Positions 25,858-33,658 of a stretch of 64,000 nucleotides of DNA are shown in pieces. Source of the DNA: Streptomyces roseirectus (GTDB taxonomy: Bacteria; Actinomycetota; Actinomycetes; Streptomycetales; Streptomycetaceae); NCBI RefSeq assembly GCF_014489635.1, contig NZ_CP060828.1, positions 8,420,001-8,484,000 on the forward strand, written 5' to 3'. Position numbers and translations under genes: made by a program. Position 1 is the stretch's first letter. Each line of letters opens with the position of its first letter. Under the pieces are notes generated by a model. That model was not told the DNA's origin and did not search any database. It was given only the letters and a program-made list of their open reading frames with translations.

Positions 25858-26940
25858 ATGAACAAGCGAACCCTGCGCCGCGCCTGTGTCGCGCTCGCCG
25901 CCGTCTCCTCGCTCGCCCTCACCGCCACCGCGTGCGGCGGGACCACCAAGGAGGACGTGAAGTCGGAGAACAGCGGCGGCGCGAACACCGGCGGCAAGGC
26001 CGACCCGAACGCGGCGACGAAGAAGGGGCTGACCGTCGGGTTCCTGCCGAAGCAGGTCAACAACCCCTACTTCACCTCAGCCGACAAGGGCGGCGAGGCC
26101 GCGCTGAAGGAACTCGGCTCCTCCTACAAGGAGGTCGGCCCCTCCAGCGCCACCGACACGGCCGGGCAGGTCAGCTACGTCAACACGCTGACCCAGCAGC
26201 AGGTCGACGCGATGGCCGTCTCCGCGCAGGACCCGGGCGCCCTGTGCACCGCGCTCAAGCAGGCCATGAGCAACGGCATCAAGGTCGTCACCTACGACTC
26301 GGACACCAACCCCGAGTGCCGCAACGCCTTCATCTCGCAGGCCAGCGGCGAGGACCTGGGCCGCACCGAGGTCCAACTGCTCGCCCAGCAGATCGGCTAC
26401 AAGGGCGAGATCGCGATCCTGTCGGCCGCGCAGACCGCGACGAACCAGAACGCCTGGATCGGGTTCATGAAGGAAGAGCTCAAGGACCCGAAGTACAAGG
26501 ACGTCAAGCTCGTCAAGGTCGCCTACGGCAACGACGACGCGCAGCAGTCCTTCCAGCAGACCCAGGGCCTCCTCCAGGAGTACCCGAACCTGAAGGGGAT
26601 CATCTCCCCGACCACCGTCGGCATCAAGGCCGCCGCCCAGTACCTCTCCGGCTCCAAGTACAAGGGCAAGGTCAAGCTGACCGGCCTCGGCACCCCCAAC
26701 GACATGCGCAAGTACGTCAAGAACGGCACCGTCGACGCGTTCGAGCTGTGGGACCCGGCGAAGCTCGGCGCGCTGGCCGCGCAGACCGCCGTCGCGCTGT
26801 CCTCCGGGCAGATCACCGGCAAGGAGGGCGAGACCTTCAAGGCCGGCGGGGCGTCCTACACGATCGGCGCGAACGGCGTGATCACGCTGGGCAAGCCGAC
26901 CGTGTTCGACGCGAAGAACATCGACCAGTTCAACTTCTGA
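25858..26940 (+). CDS. rhaS: Rhamnose ABC importer substrate-binding lipoprotein
   Basis: 360 residues. Signal peptide of about 23 residues ending in a lipobox (LTATAC then GG), so the mature protein is lipid-anchored outside the membrane. The body is a periplasmic-binding-protein type I fold: TVGFLPKQVNNPYFTSADKG, DAMAVSAQDPGALCTAL, and a terminal domain with GTPNDMRKYVKNGTVDAFELW. This fits RhaS-like proteins of the CUT2 class. AAAGGA precedes ATG 25858. It delivers rhamnose to the permeases. Confidence 0.9.
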   Translation: MNKRTLRRACVALAAVSSLALTATACGGTTKEDVKSENSGGANTGGKADPNAATKKGLTVGFLPKQVNNPYFTSADKGGEAALKELGSSYKEVGPSSATDTAGQVSYVNTLTQQQVDAMAVSAQDPGALCTALKQAMSNGIKVVTYDSDTNPECRNAFISQASGEDLGRTEVQLLAQQIGYKGEIAILSAAQTATNQNAWIGFMKEELKDPKYKDVKLVKVAYGNDDAQQSFQQTQGLLQEYPNLKGIISPTTVGIKAAAQYLSGSKYKGKVKLTGLGTPNDMRKYVKNGTVDAFELWDPAKLGALAAQTAVALSSGQITGKEGETFKAGGASYTIGANGVITLGKPTVFDAKNIDQFNF

Positions 26941-26957
26941 TCAGCCAGGGGGCGTTG

Positions 26958-27278
26958 ATGCAGCGAGTCTGTTTTCTCCTCAAGGTCCGTGCCGACCGGC
27001 TCGACGAGTACCGCGAGCGCCACGCGCGGGTGTGGCCCGAGATGCTGGCGGCGCTGAGCGCCACCGGCTGGCACAACTACTCGCTGTTCCTGCGCGAGGA
27101 CGGCCTCCTCGTCGGCTACTTGGAGACCGACGACTTCGCCGCCGCGCAGGCCGGCATGGAGGCCACCGACGTCAACGCCCGCTGGCAGGCCGAGATGGCG
27201 CCGTTCTTCGAGTCGCTGGACGGCGCCCGGCCCGACGAGGCCATGAAACCCCTCACCGAGGTCTTCCACCTCGCCTAG
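26958..27278 (+). CDS. rhaM: L-rhamnose mutarotase
   Basis: 106 residues of the RhaM/RhaU family, which interconverts alpha and beta L-rhamnose so that the isomerase receives its preferred anomer. Signature residues are visible: RVCFLLKVRADRLDEYRERH-type start (catalytic His in ERHARVWPEM), the tyrosine of NYSLFLREDGLLVGYLE, and the terminal MKPLTEVFHL. Seventeen bases after the binding protein and twelve before the propeller enzyme, thus within the operon. Confidence 0.95.
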   Translation: MQRVCFLLKVRADRLDEYRERHARVWPEMLAALSATGWHNYSLFLREDGLLVGYLETDDFAAAQAGMEATDVNARWQAEMAPFFESLDGARPDEAMKPLTEVFHLA

Positions 27279-27290
27279 CAGGAGCCGCGC

Positions 27291-28703
27291 ATGAAAAGAC
27301 GTACCGTCCTCACGACCGCCATACTGGCCGCCGTGAGCACGCCGGGCATCGCACGGGCGGCCGACCCCGGCCCCTCCGTCACACTCAAGAGCCGTACCCA
27401 ACTCGACGCGCAGGCCGTCTTCTTCGTCTCCTACGACGGCCTGGTCAACAACAACTCCTTCCAGAAGAACGGCCTGTTGACCTACAAGGGCTACCAGTAC
27501 GCCGTCTGGTACACGGCCGCCCGCAACGCGGTCGTCGCCCGCCGCGCCCTGAACTCCTCGACGTGGTCCACGGTCACGCTCTCCCACCAGCTCAAGGCGA
27601 ACGACTCCCACAACGTCATCTCCATGGGCGTCTCCAAGGTGGACGGCCGCCTCCACCTCAACATGGACTCCCACAGCGACGGCTTCTTCTACGTGAAGTC
27701 GGTCGCCGGGCTGATGGACAACCCCGGTACCACGGCGTGGACTTCGGCCGCGTTCGGCGCCGTCCAGACCACCCTCGACGGCCTCGCCCTCACCTCGCAG
27801 TTCACCTACCCGCAGTTCGTCTCCACGCCCGAGGGCAAGCTCCAGCTGAGCTACCGCGTCGCGGTCTCCGGCAACGGCCGCAACGCCCTCGCCGAGTACG
27901 ACGGTTCCTCGTGGACGGCGCTGGGGGAGTGGTCCAGCTCGACGGGGACCTACACCAGCGAGCACGGCTCCTCGATCGCCCGCAACATGTACCTCCACGG
28001 CATCGACTACGACCGTAACGGCCGCCTGCACTCCTTCTTCACCTGGCGGGAGCAGAACGGCGCCGTGATGTGCTCCTCGGGCGGCATCACCAACCACGAC
28101 ACCGGCTACGTCTACTCCGACGACCGGGGCCGCACCTGGCGCAACGACGCGGGCACCGTCGTCGGCACCACCGGCGGCTCCGACAAGGTCGCCGTCACCG
28201 ACAGCGGGCTCGTGGTCGACGCCCTGAACCCCGACCACTCCCTGATGAACCAGGAGAGCCAGACCACCGACGCGGCCGGCCTGCCGCACGCGATCATCTC
28301 CTACGTCCCCGGCCGCTTCGGCCAGTGCACGACGAACTACGTCGCCGACCGCACCGCCAACGGACGCGCCTTCCACCTGCGCAAGAACAGCTCCGGCACC
28401 TGGCAGAAGACCGAGATCCCGATCCCGCTCAACTCCAGCCAGCGCACCAAGCTGGTCCTGGACAAGTACGGCAACGCCTACGCGATCTTCCCCTTCGGCC
28501 GGATCGCCGCCGCCTCCAAGGCGTCCGGCTACTCCGACTGGGCGCTGCTGTACGACGGCTCCGGACTGAACGCCTTCGGCGAGGTCGTCATCGACGAGTC
28601 CCGGATCGCCGCCGACAACGTCCTGTCCTTCATGTACCAGGAGAAGTCGAGCGGGACGACGCCGTCGGCGCTGCGCGTCGTCGACTTCACCCTGCCCGCC
28701 TGA
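27291..28703 (+). CDS. Secreted BNR_4-type beta-propeller enzyme, probable rhamnose-releasing polysaccharide lyase or hydrolase
   Basis: 470 residues with a Tat-like signal (KRRTVLT, then hydrophobic core, cleavage after ARA). The body is a seven-bladed propeller of the BNR repeat-containing group: SYDGLVNNNSFQKNG at the start, YSDDRGRTWRNDAGT as an Asp-box-like strand, and two histidines in NDSHNVIS and NMDSHSDG about 21 residues apart. The propeller lyases of families PL24, PL25 and PL42 and glycosidase family GH145 share this fold; PL42 and GH145 members remove terminal rhamnose from glucuronate on plant arabinogalactan. Being inside the rhamnose operon, it is a good candidate to supply rhamnose to the transporter. 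Exact family and mechanism are inference. Confidence 0.75.
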   Translation: MKRRTVLTTAILAAVSTPGIARAADPGPSVTLKSRTQLDAQAVFFVSYDGLVNNNSFQKNGLLTYKGYQYAVWYTAARNAVVARRALNSSTWSTVTLSHQLKANDSHNVISMGVSKVDGRLHLNMDSHSDGFFYVKSVAGLMDNPGTTAWTSAAFGAVQTTLDGLALTSQFTYPQFVSTPEGKLQLSYRVAVSGNGRNALAEYDGSSWTALGEWSSSTGTYTSEHGSSIARNMYLHGIDYDRNGRLHSFFTWREQNGAVMCSSGGITNHDTGYVYSDDRGRTWRNDAGTVVGTTGGSDKVAVTDSGLVVDALNPDHSLMNQESQTTDAAGLPHAIISYVPGRFGQCTTNYVADRTANGRAFHLRKNSSGTWQKTEIPIPLNSSQRTKLVLDKYGNAYAIFPFGRIAAASKASGYSDWALLYDGSGLNAFGEVVIDESRIAADNVLSFMYQEKSSGTTPSALRVVDFTLPA

Positions 28704-28710
28704 TCCGCCA

Positions 28711-28761
28711 GGGGTACGGCGGCGATCTGACGATAATGTGAGGGTCCGCCCGCCGTACCCC
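28711..28761. promoter_or_regulatory. 12-bp perfect inverted repeat flanking a -10-like box before the LacI gene
   Basis: GGGGTACGGCGG (28711-28722) and CCGCCGTACCCC (28750-28761) are exact inverse copies around a 27-base spacer that contains GATAAT (28732-28737). It may be the operon terminator, an attenuator, or an operator around the promoter of the regulator gene that starts at 28785. Confidence 0.5.
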
Positions 28762-28784
28762 GTTCACCTGGAGGTCTCCGCCCG

Positions 28785-29810
28785 ATGGCCCAGTCGGTGG
28801 GTATCAAGGACGTCGCCCGCGCCGCCGGAGTCTCCGTCGGCACGGTCTCCAACGTCATCAACCGCCCGGACACGGTCGCGACCGAGACCCGGGCCCGGGT
28901 GCTGTCCGCGATCGACCGCCTCGGGTACGTCCGCAGCGAGTCCGCGCGGCAGTTGCGCGCCGGGCGCAGCCGGATCATGGGGCTGCTCGTCCTCGACATG
29001 GGCAACCCCTTCTTCGTCGACGTCGCCCGGGGCGCCGAGCGCGCCGCCCGCGACGCCGGGCTCGGCGTCATGGTCTGCAACAGCGCCGAGAGCGTCACCG
29101 AGGAGGCCGAGTACCTGTCCCTCTTCGCCGAGCAGCGGGTGCGGGGCGTCCTGTTCACCCCGGCCGACGCGACGGGCCGCAACATAGCGTCGTTCCGGCG
29201 GCACGGCATCCCGTTCGTGCTGGTCGACCGGGTCTCGGACGGGACGACGGAGTGCTCCGTCTCCGTCGACGACGTCGCCGGCGGCGCCCTCGCCGTCCGC
29301 CACCTCCTCGACGCCGGACACCGCTCCCTCGCCTACGTCAGCGGCCCGCCCGGCTTCACCCAGGTCCGCGACCGCCGCACCGGCGCGCTCCAGGCGCTCG
29401 CGGAGGCGGGGCTCGGCCCCGAACGGCTGCGGGAACTCCCGACGGAACGCCTCGACGTCGCCGCCGGACGCGACGCGGGCGCCCGCCTCCTTGGCCTCGC
29501 GGACCGGCCGACGGCCGTGTTCTGCGCGAACGACCTGCTGGCGCTCGGCGTCCTCCAGGCGATGTACGCGGCCGGCGTCAACGTCCCCGACGACCTCGCG
29601 ATCGTCGGCTACGACGACATCGAGTTCGCGGCGGCGGCGGCCGTCCCGCTGACGTCGGTGCGCCAACCCGCCGTCACCATGGGCGCGTTGGCGGCGGAAC
29701 TGCTGCTGGAGGAGACCGACGAGGACACCCCGAAGCGGGCCCACGAGCACCGCGGGGTGGTGCTCCAGCCGGAGCTGGTGGTGCGGAGGTCGAGTCTGTC
29801 GGCGCGGTGA
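28785..29810 (+). CDS. LacI-family transcriptional regulator, predicted rhamnose repressor
   Basis: 341 residues. The LacI HTH is at the N-terminus: IKDVARAAGVSVGTVSNVINRP, followed by the hinge helix region RQLRAGRSRIMGLLV and a sugar-binding domain with LVLDMGNPFFVDVARGAERAA, VLVDRVSDG and VGYDDIEFAAAAAVPLTSV. GGAGG precedes ATG 28785. It closes the rhamnose region, and two LacI-type palindromes lie at the divergent rhaI/ABC promoters, so it very likely represses both operons until a rhamnose-derived inducer binds. The identity of the inducer is unknown. Confidence 0.88.
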   Translation: MAQSVGIKDVARAAGVSVGTVSNVINRPDTVATETRARVLSAIDRLGYVRSESARQLRAGRSRIMGLLVLDMGNPFFVDVARGAERAARDAGLGVMVCNSAESVTEEAEYLSLFAEQRVRGVLFTPADATGRNIASFRRHGIPFVLVDRVSDGTTECSVSVDDVAGGALAVRHLLDAGHRSLAYVSGPPGFTQVRDRRTGALQALAEAGLGPERLRELPTERLDVAAGRDAGARLLGLADRPTAVFCANDLLALGVLQAMYAAGVNVPDDLAIVGYDDIEFAAAAAVPLTSVRQPAVTMGALAAELLLEETDEDTPKRAHEHRGVVLQPELVVRRSSLSAR

Positions 29811-29851
29811 GTGATCATGGGTCGGACCGACCCACCGCCCCGGGAGCCCCT

Positions 29852-31138
29852 GTGACAGCCGACCGCTACCGCCAGCCCGGCCTTCTCCTCACCGACCACC
29901 GCTTCACCGTCCCCCTCGACCACGCCGACCCCGGCGGCGAGACGATCTCCCTGTACGCCCGGGAGATCGTCGCCGGGGAGAAAGCGGGGCAGGAACTGCC
30001 CTGGCTGGTGTACCTCCAGGGCGGCCCCGGGTTCGGCGCGGACCGGAGCGTGGGCCGGCCCGGCTGGCTGGGGCGCGCGCTGCGCGAGTACCGGGTGCTG
30101 ATGCTGGACCAGCGCGGCACCGGCCACTCGACGCCCGCCACCCGGCAGACGCTCCCCCTGCGCGGCGGCCCCGCCGAACAGGCCGCCTACCTCACCCACT
30201 TCCGCGCCGACTCCATCGTCCGCGACTGCGAACTGATCCGCCGCGAGCTGACCGGCGGGGCTCCCTGGACCGTGCTCGGGCAGAGCTACGGCGGGTTCTG
30301 CACGGTCAGCTACCTGTCGCTGGCCCCGGAGGGCCTGACCGCCGCCGTCATCACGGGCGGGCTGCCGTCCCTCGACGCCCACGCGGACGACGTGTACCGG
30401 GCGGCCTACCCGCGCATGGAACGCAAGGTCGCCGCGCACTACGCCCGCTACCCGCAGGACGCCGCCCGGGCCCGCCGCATCGCCGAGCACCTGGCCGAAC
30501 GCCCGCTGACCCTGCCGAACGGCGCCCTCCTCACCGTCGACGGCTTCCGCACCCTCGGCATCCTCCTCGGCGGCGGCGAGGGCAGCCACCGCCTCCACCA
30601 CCTCTTGGAGGACGCGTTCGTCCCGACCGTCGCCGGCGACGCGCTCTCCGACGAGTTCCAGGAGAACCTGCAGAACCACCTCTCCTACGCGAAGAACCCC
30701 CTCTACGCGCTCGTCCACGAGTCGATCTACGGCCAGGACACCCGCCCCACGGCCTGGTCGGCGGACCGGGTCCGCGCCGAGTTCCCCCAGTTCGAGGGAA
30801 CGGACCCGTTCCTGTTCACGGGCGAGACGATCCACCCGTGGATGTTCGACCACGACCCCGCCCTGCGCCCCCTGAAGGAGACGGCCCACCTGCTGGCCGC
30901 CCGTACCGACTGGACCCCGCTGTACGACCGCGCCCGCCTGGCCGCCAACGAGGTCCCGGTCGCGGCGGCGGTCTACCACGACGACCTCTACGTCCACACC
31001 CCGCACTCCCTGGAGACCGCCCGCGCGATCAAGGGCCTGCGCACCTGGGTGACGGACGAGTTCGAACACGACGGAATCCGGGCAGGCGGACCCAGGGTGC
31101 TGGACCGACTGCTCGCACTGACCCGGGACGAGGCGTGA
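29852..31138 (+). CDS. Alpha/beta hydrolase, proline iminopeptidase-like (S33)
   Basis: 428 residues from GTG 29852. Oxyanion motif LVYLQGGPGFG, RVLMLDQRGTGHS, and nucleophile elbow GQSYGGF are those of prolyl aminopeptidases. The catalytic His is probably near the C-terminus in YVHTPHSLETA. Cytoplasmic; no signal. Its TGA shares the A with the ATG of the next gene (TGATG), so the three genes to 32789 are translationally coupled. Confidence 0.87.
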   Translation: MTADRYRQPGLLLTDHRFTVPLDHADPGGETISLYAREIVAGEKAGQELPWLVYLQGGPGFGADRSVGRPGWLGRALREYRVLMLDQRGTGHSTPATRQTLPLRGGPAEQAAYLTHFRADSIVRDCELIRRELTGGAPWTVLGQSYGGFCTVSYLSLAPEGLTAAVITGGLPSLDAHADDVYRAAYPRMERKVAAHYARYPQDAARARRIAEHLAERPLTLPNGALLTVDGFRTLGILLGGGEGSHRLHHLLEDAFVPTVAGDALSDEFQENLQNHLSYAKNPLYALVHESIYGQDTRPTAWSADRVRAEFPQFEGTDPFLFTGETIHPWMFDHDPALRPLKETAHLLAARTDWTPLYDRARLAANEVPVAAAVYHDDLYVHTPHSLETARAIKGLRTWVTDEFEHDGIRAGGPRVLDRLLALTRDEA

Positions 31139-31869
31139 TGACGACCCAGCTGCAAGCCATGCCCACCGACTGGCACAAGGCCCTCGCGGTGGTGGCCCAC
31201 CCCGACGACCTCGAATACGGCTGCTCCGCCGCCGTCGCCGCCTGGACGGACGCCGGCAAGGAGGTCGCCTACCTCCTCGCCACCCGGGGCGAGGCGGGCA
31301 TCGACACCCTCTCCCCGCAGGAGTGCGCGCCCCTGCGGGAGCGGGAACAGCGCGCCAGCGCGGCCGTCGTCGGCGTCACCTCCGTCGAGTTCCTGGACCA
31401 CAGGGACGGCGTGATCGAGTACGGCCCGCCGCTGCGGCGCGACATCGCGGCGGCCATCCGCGAGCACCGCCCCGAGCTGGTGATCACCCTCAACCACCGC
31501 GACACCTGGGGCGAGGTCGCCTGGAACACCCCCGACCACGTCGCCGTCGGCCGGGCGACCCTCGACGCGGCCGCCGATGCCGGCAACCGGTGGATCTTCC
31601 CCGAGCTGCGGGAACGCGGCCTCGAACCCTGGAACGGCGTGAAGTGGGTCGCCGTCGCGGGCTCGTCGACACCGACCCACGCCGTGGACGCGACGACCGG
31701 CCTGGAGCGCGCCGTCGAGTCGCTGGTGGCCCACCGCACGTACATAGAGGCACTGACCGACGAGGACCCGCGCACGTACGCGCGGGCGTTCCTGACGGAC
31801 GTGGCGGGGACGGTCGGGGAGCGGTTCGGGGGCCGCCCGGCGGTGGCGTTCGAGGTGTTCACACGATGA
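31138..31869 (+). CDS. PIG-L / LmbE-family deacetylase
   Basis: 243 residues of the zinc N-acetylglucosamine-deacetylase fold. Metal ligands are visible in VVAHPDDLEYGCSA (His, Asp) and in NTPDHVAVGRAT (His), with LATRGEAGI between. Actinobacterial relatives include MshB and mycothiol-conjugate amidase, but the sequence is not diagnostic for either. Coupled at both ends: TGATG with the S33 gene and ATGA with the sigma-factor gene. Confidence 0.87.
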   Translation: MTTQLQAMPTDWHKALAVVAHPDDLEYGCSAAVAAWTDAGKEVAYLLATRGEAGIDTLSPQECAPLREREQRASAAVVGVTSVEFLDHRDGVIEYGPPLRRDIAAAIREHRPELVITLNHRDTWGEVAWNTPDHVAVGRATLDAAADAGNRWIFPELRERGLEPWNGVKWVAVAGSSTPTHAVDATTGLERAVESLVAHRTYIEALTDEDPRTYARAFLTDVAGTVGERFGGRPAVAFEVFTR

Positions 31870-32789
31870 CCGAGGCGTTGGCTGGGGGAGAGATGACCGA
31901 GGCGCTGGCCGCCCGTTTCGAGGAGCACCGCCCGCACCTGCGGGCGGTCGCCTACCGCATGCTCGGCTCGCTGACCGAGGCCGAGGACGCCGTCCAGGAG
32001 ACCTGGCTGCGCCTGGCCCGCCAGGACCCGGCAGGCATCCGGGAGATCCGCAGCCTGGCCGCCTGGCTGACGACCGTCACCAGCCGCATCTGCCTGGACC
32101 TCCTGAACGCCCGCACGGCACGCGGGGAGCAGCCGATCGACGAGACGTTCGTCCCGGACCCCGTCATCACCCCGCTGACCTCCACGGACCCCGAGGCCGA
32201 GGCGGTGCGCACGGACTCGGTGGGCCTCGCCCTGCTGATCGTCCTGGAGACCCTGGACCCGGCGGAACGCGTCGCGTTCGTCCTGCACGACCTGTTCGCC
32301 GTGCCCTTCGACGACATCGCCGAGATCGTGGAACGCACCCCGGCGACGACCCGGCAGCTCGCGAGCCGCGCCCGCCGCAAGGTCCAGGACGCGACCCCCG
32401 CCCCGCCGGACCCGGCACGCCAGCGCCGGGCCGTCGAGGCGTTCCTGACCGCCGCCCGCGCCGGCGACTTCGACGCGCTGCTCACCGTCCTCGACCCGGA
32501 CGTCGTCCTGCGCGCCGACGCGGGCGCCCTGGCGCACGGGCCCGCCGCCTCCAAGCTGGTGCGCGGCGCCGCCCGTGTCGCCGGACAGGCGCTGCTGTTC
32601 CGCGAGTTCGCGCCGCTCGGCCGGCTCGCGCTGATCGGCGGCGAGGTCGGCGTCGTCCACGTGGCCGACGGGCGGGTGCGCTCGGTCATGGGCGTCTCGG
32701 TCGTCGACGACCGGATCGTGGCCCTGCACATCCTGGCCGACCCCGGCAGGCTCGCCGCGCTCCGCCTGCCGGAGGAGGTCGTCCGGTAG
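31866..32789 (+). CDS. ECF sigma factor with C-terminal SnoaL-like domain (SigJ/ECF41 type)
   Basis: 307 residues. Sigma region 2 reads FEEHRPHLRAVAYRMLGSLTEAEDAVQETWLRL and region 4 reads LDPAERVAFVLHDLFAVPFDDIAEIVERTPATTRQLASRARRK in segments. A C-terminal NTF2/SnoaL-like domain (about 190-300) replaces a separate anti-sigma factor, as in ECF41 and SigJ. ATG 31866 overlaps the PIG-L stop; a second ATG at 31893, preceded by GGGGGAG, would give a protein nine residues shorter, and the two starts encode a repeated MTEAL. It may control its own operon. Confidence 0.88.
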   Translation: MTEALAGGEMTEALAARFEEHRPHLRAVAYRMLGSLTEAEDAVQETWLRLARQDPAGIREIRSLAAWLTTVTSRICLDLLNARTARGEQPIDETFVPDPVITPLTSTDPEAEAVRTDSVGLALLIVLETLDPAERVAFVLHDLFAVPFDDIAEIVERTPATTRQLASRARRKVQDATPAPPDPARQRRAVEAFLTAARAGDFDALLTVLDPDVVLRADAGALAHGPAASKLVRGAARVAGQALLFREFAPLGRLALIGGEVGVVHVADGRVRSVMGVSVVDDRIVALHILADPGRLAALRLPEEVVR

Positions 32790-32830
32790 CCGGTTCGCCC
32801 GACAAGTGCGCAGGTCATTAGGGTGGCGGG

Positions 32831-33658
32831 ATGGAAGAGACCCAGGGGCTGGACCGGACCGAGCCCGCCCCCGACGACCTGCGCGGCGACTGCGGAAGCT
32901 GCTTCGGGCTGTGCTGTGTGGCACTGCCCTTCGCGCGCTCGGCGGACTTCGCCTTCGACAAGCCCGCCGGCACGCCCTGCCGCAACCTCCTCGCCGACCA
33001 CACCTGCGGCATCCACACCGAGCTGCGGCGGCGGGGCATGAACGGCTGCACTGTCTACGACTGCTTCGGCGCCGGGCAGAAGGTGTCGCAGGTCGTCTTC
33101 GAGGGGCGTGACGGGGGTCGGCGCATGCACCAAGTCTTCCCCGTCGTACGGCAGTTGCACGAGCTGCTGAAGTACCTCACCGAGGCCCTTGCCCTGCCGG
33201 ACGCGCGCCCGGTCCACGCCGAACTCCGTGCGGCCCTGGCCCGCACGGACGCGCTCACGCGGGGGACGCCGGAGGAGATTTCGGCCCTGGACGTCGGTGC
33301 GCACCGGCAGGCGGTGGCTCAACTGCTTTTCAAGGCCAGCGAGTTGACGCGGGCCAGGATTCCCGGGCGGAAGAAGCAGCGCCGGGGCGCGGATCTGATG
33401 GGAGCGCGGCTCAAGGGGGCCGATCTGCGCGGGGCCGACCTGAGGGGCGCCTATCTGATCGCCGCCGACCTCACCGGGGCGGATCTGCGGGGCGCGGATC
33501 TGATCGGGGCGGACCTGCGGGACGCGGAGCTGGGGGACGCCGACCTCAGGGGGGTGCTCTTTCTGACGCAGCCGCAGTTGGACGCGGCTCGGGGGAACGG
33601 GGGGACGCGGTTGCCGGGGTCAGTCGGCAGGCCGGTGCACTGGGCAGCCGGGGGCTGA
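32831..33658 (+). CDS. Cysteine-cluster (YkgJ-like) protein fused to pentapeptide repeats
   Basis: 275 residues. The N-terminal half has a CxxCxxxCC cluster ([10 protein letters not shown]) plus later cysteines in PCRNLL, HTCGIHT and GCTVYDCF, suggesting metal or Fe-S binding as in YkgJ/CxxCxxCC proteins. The C-terminal half (about 180-255) is a right-handed pentapeptide-repeat helix of A(D/N)LxG units ([19 protein letters not shown]). Function unknown. The 3' end overlaps the convergent P450 gene by 39 bp. Confidence 0.85.
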   Translation: MEETQGLDRTEPAPDDLRGDCGSCFGLCCVALPFARSADFAFDKPAGTPCRNLLADHTCGIHTELRRRGMNGCTVYDCFGAGQKVSQVVFEGRDGGRRMHQVFPVVRQLHELLKYLTEALALPDARPVHAELRAALARTDALTRGTPEEISALDVGAHRQAVAQLLFKASELTRARIPGRKKQRRGADLMGARLKGADLRGADLRGAYLIAADLTGADLRGADLIGADLRDAELGDADLRGVLFLTQPQLDAARGNGGTRLPGSVGRPVHWAAGG

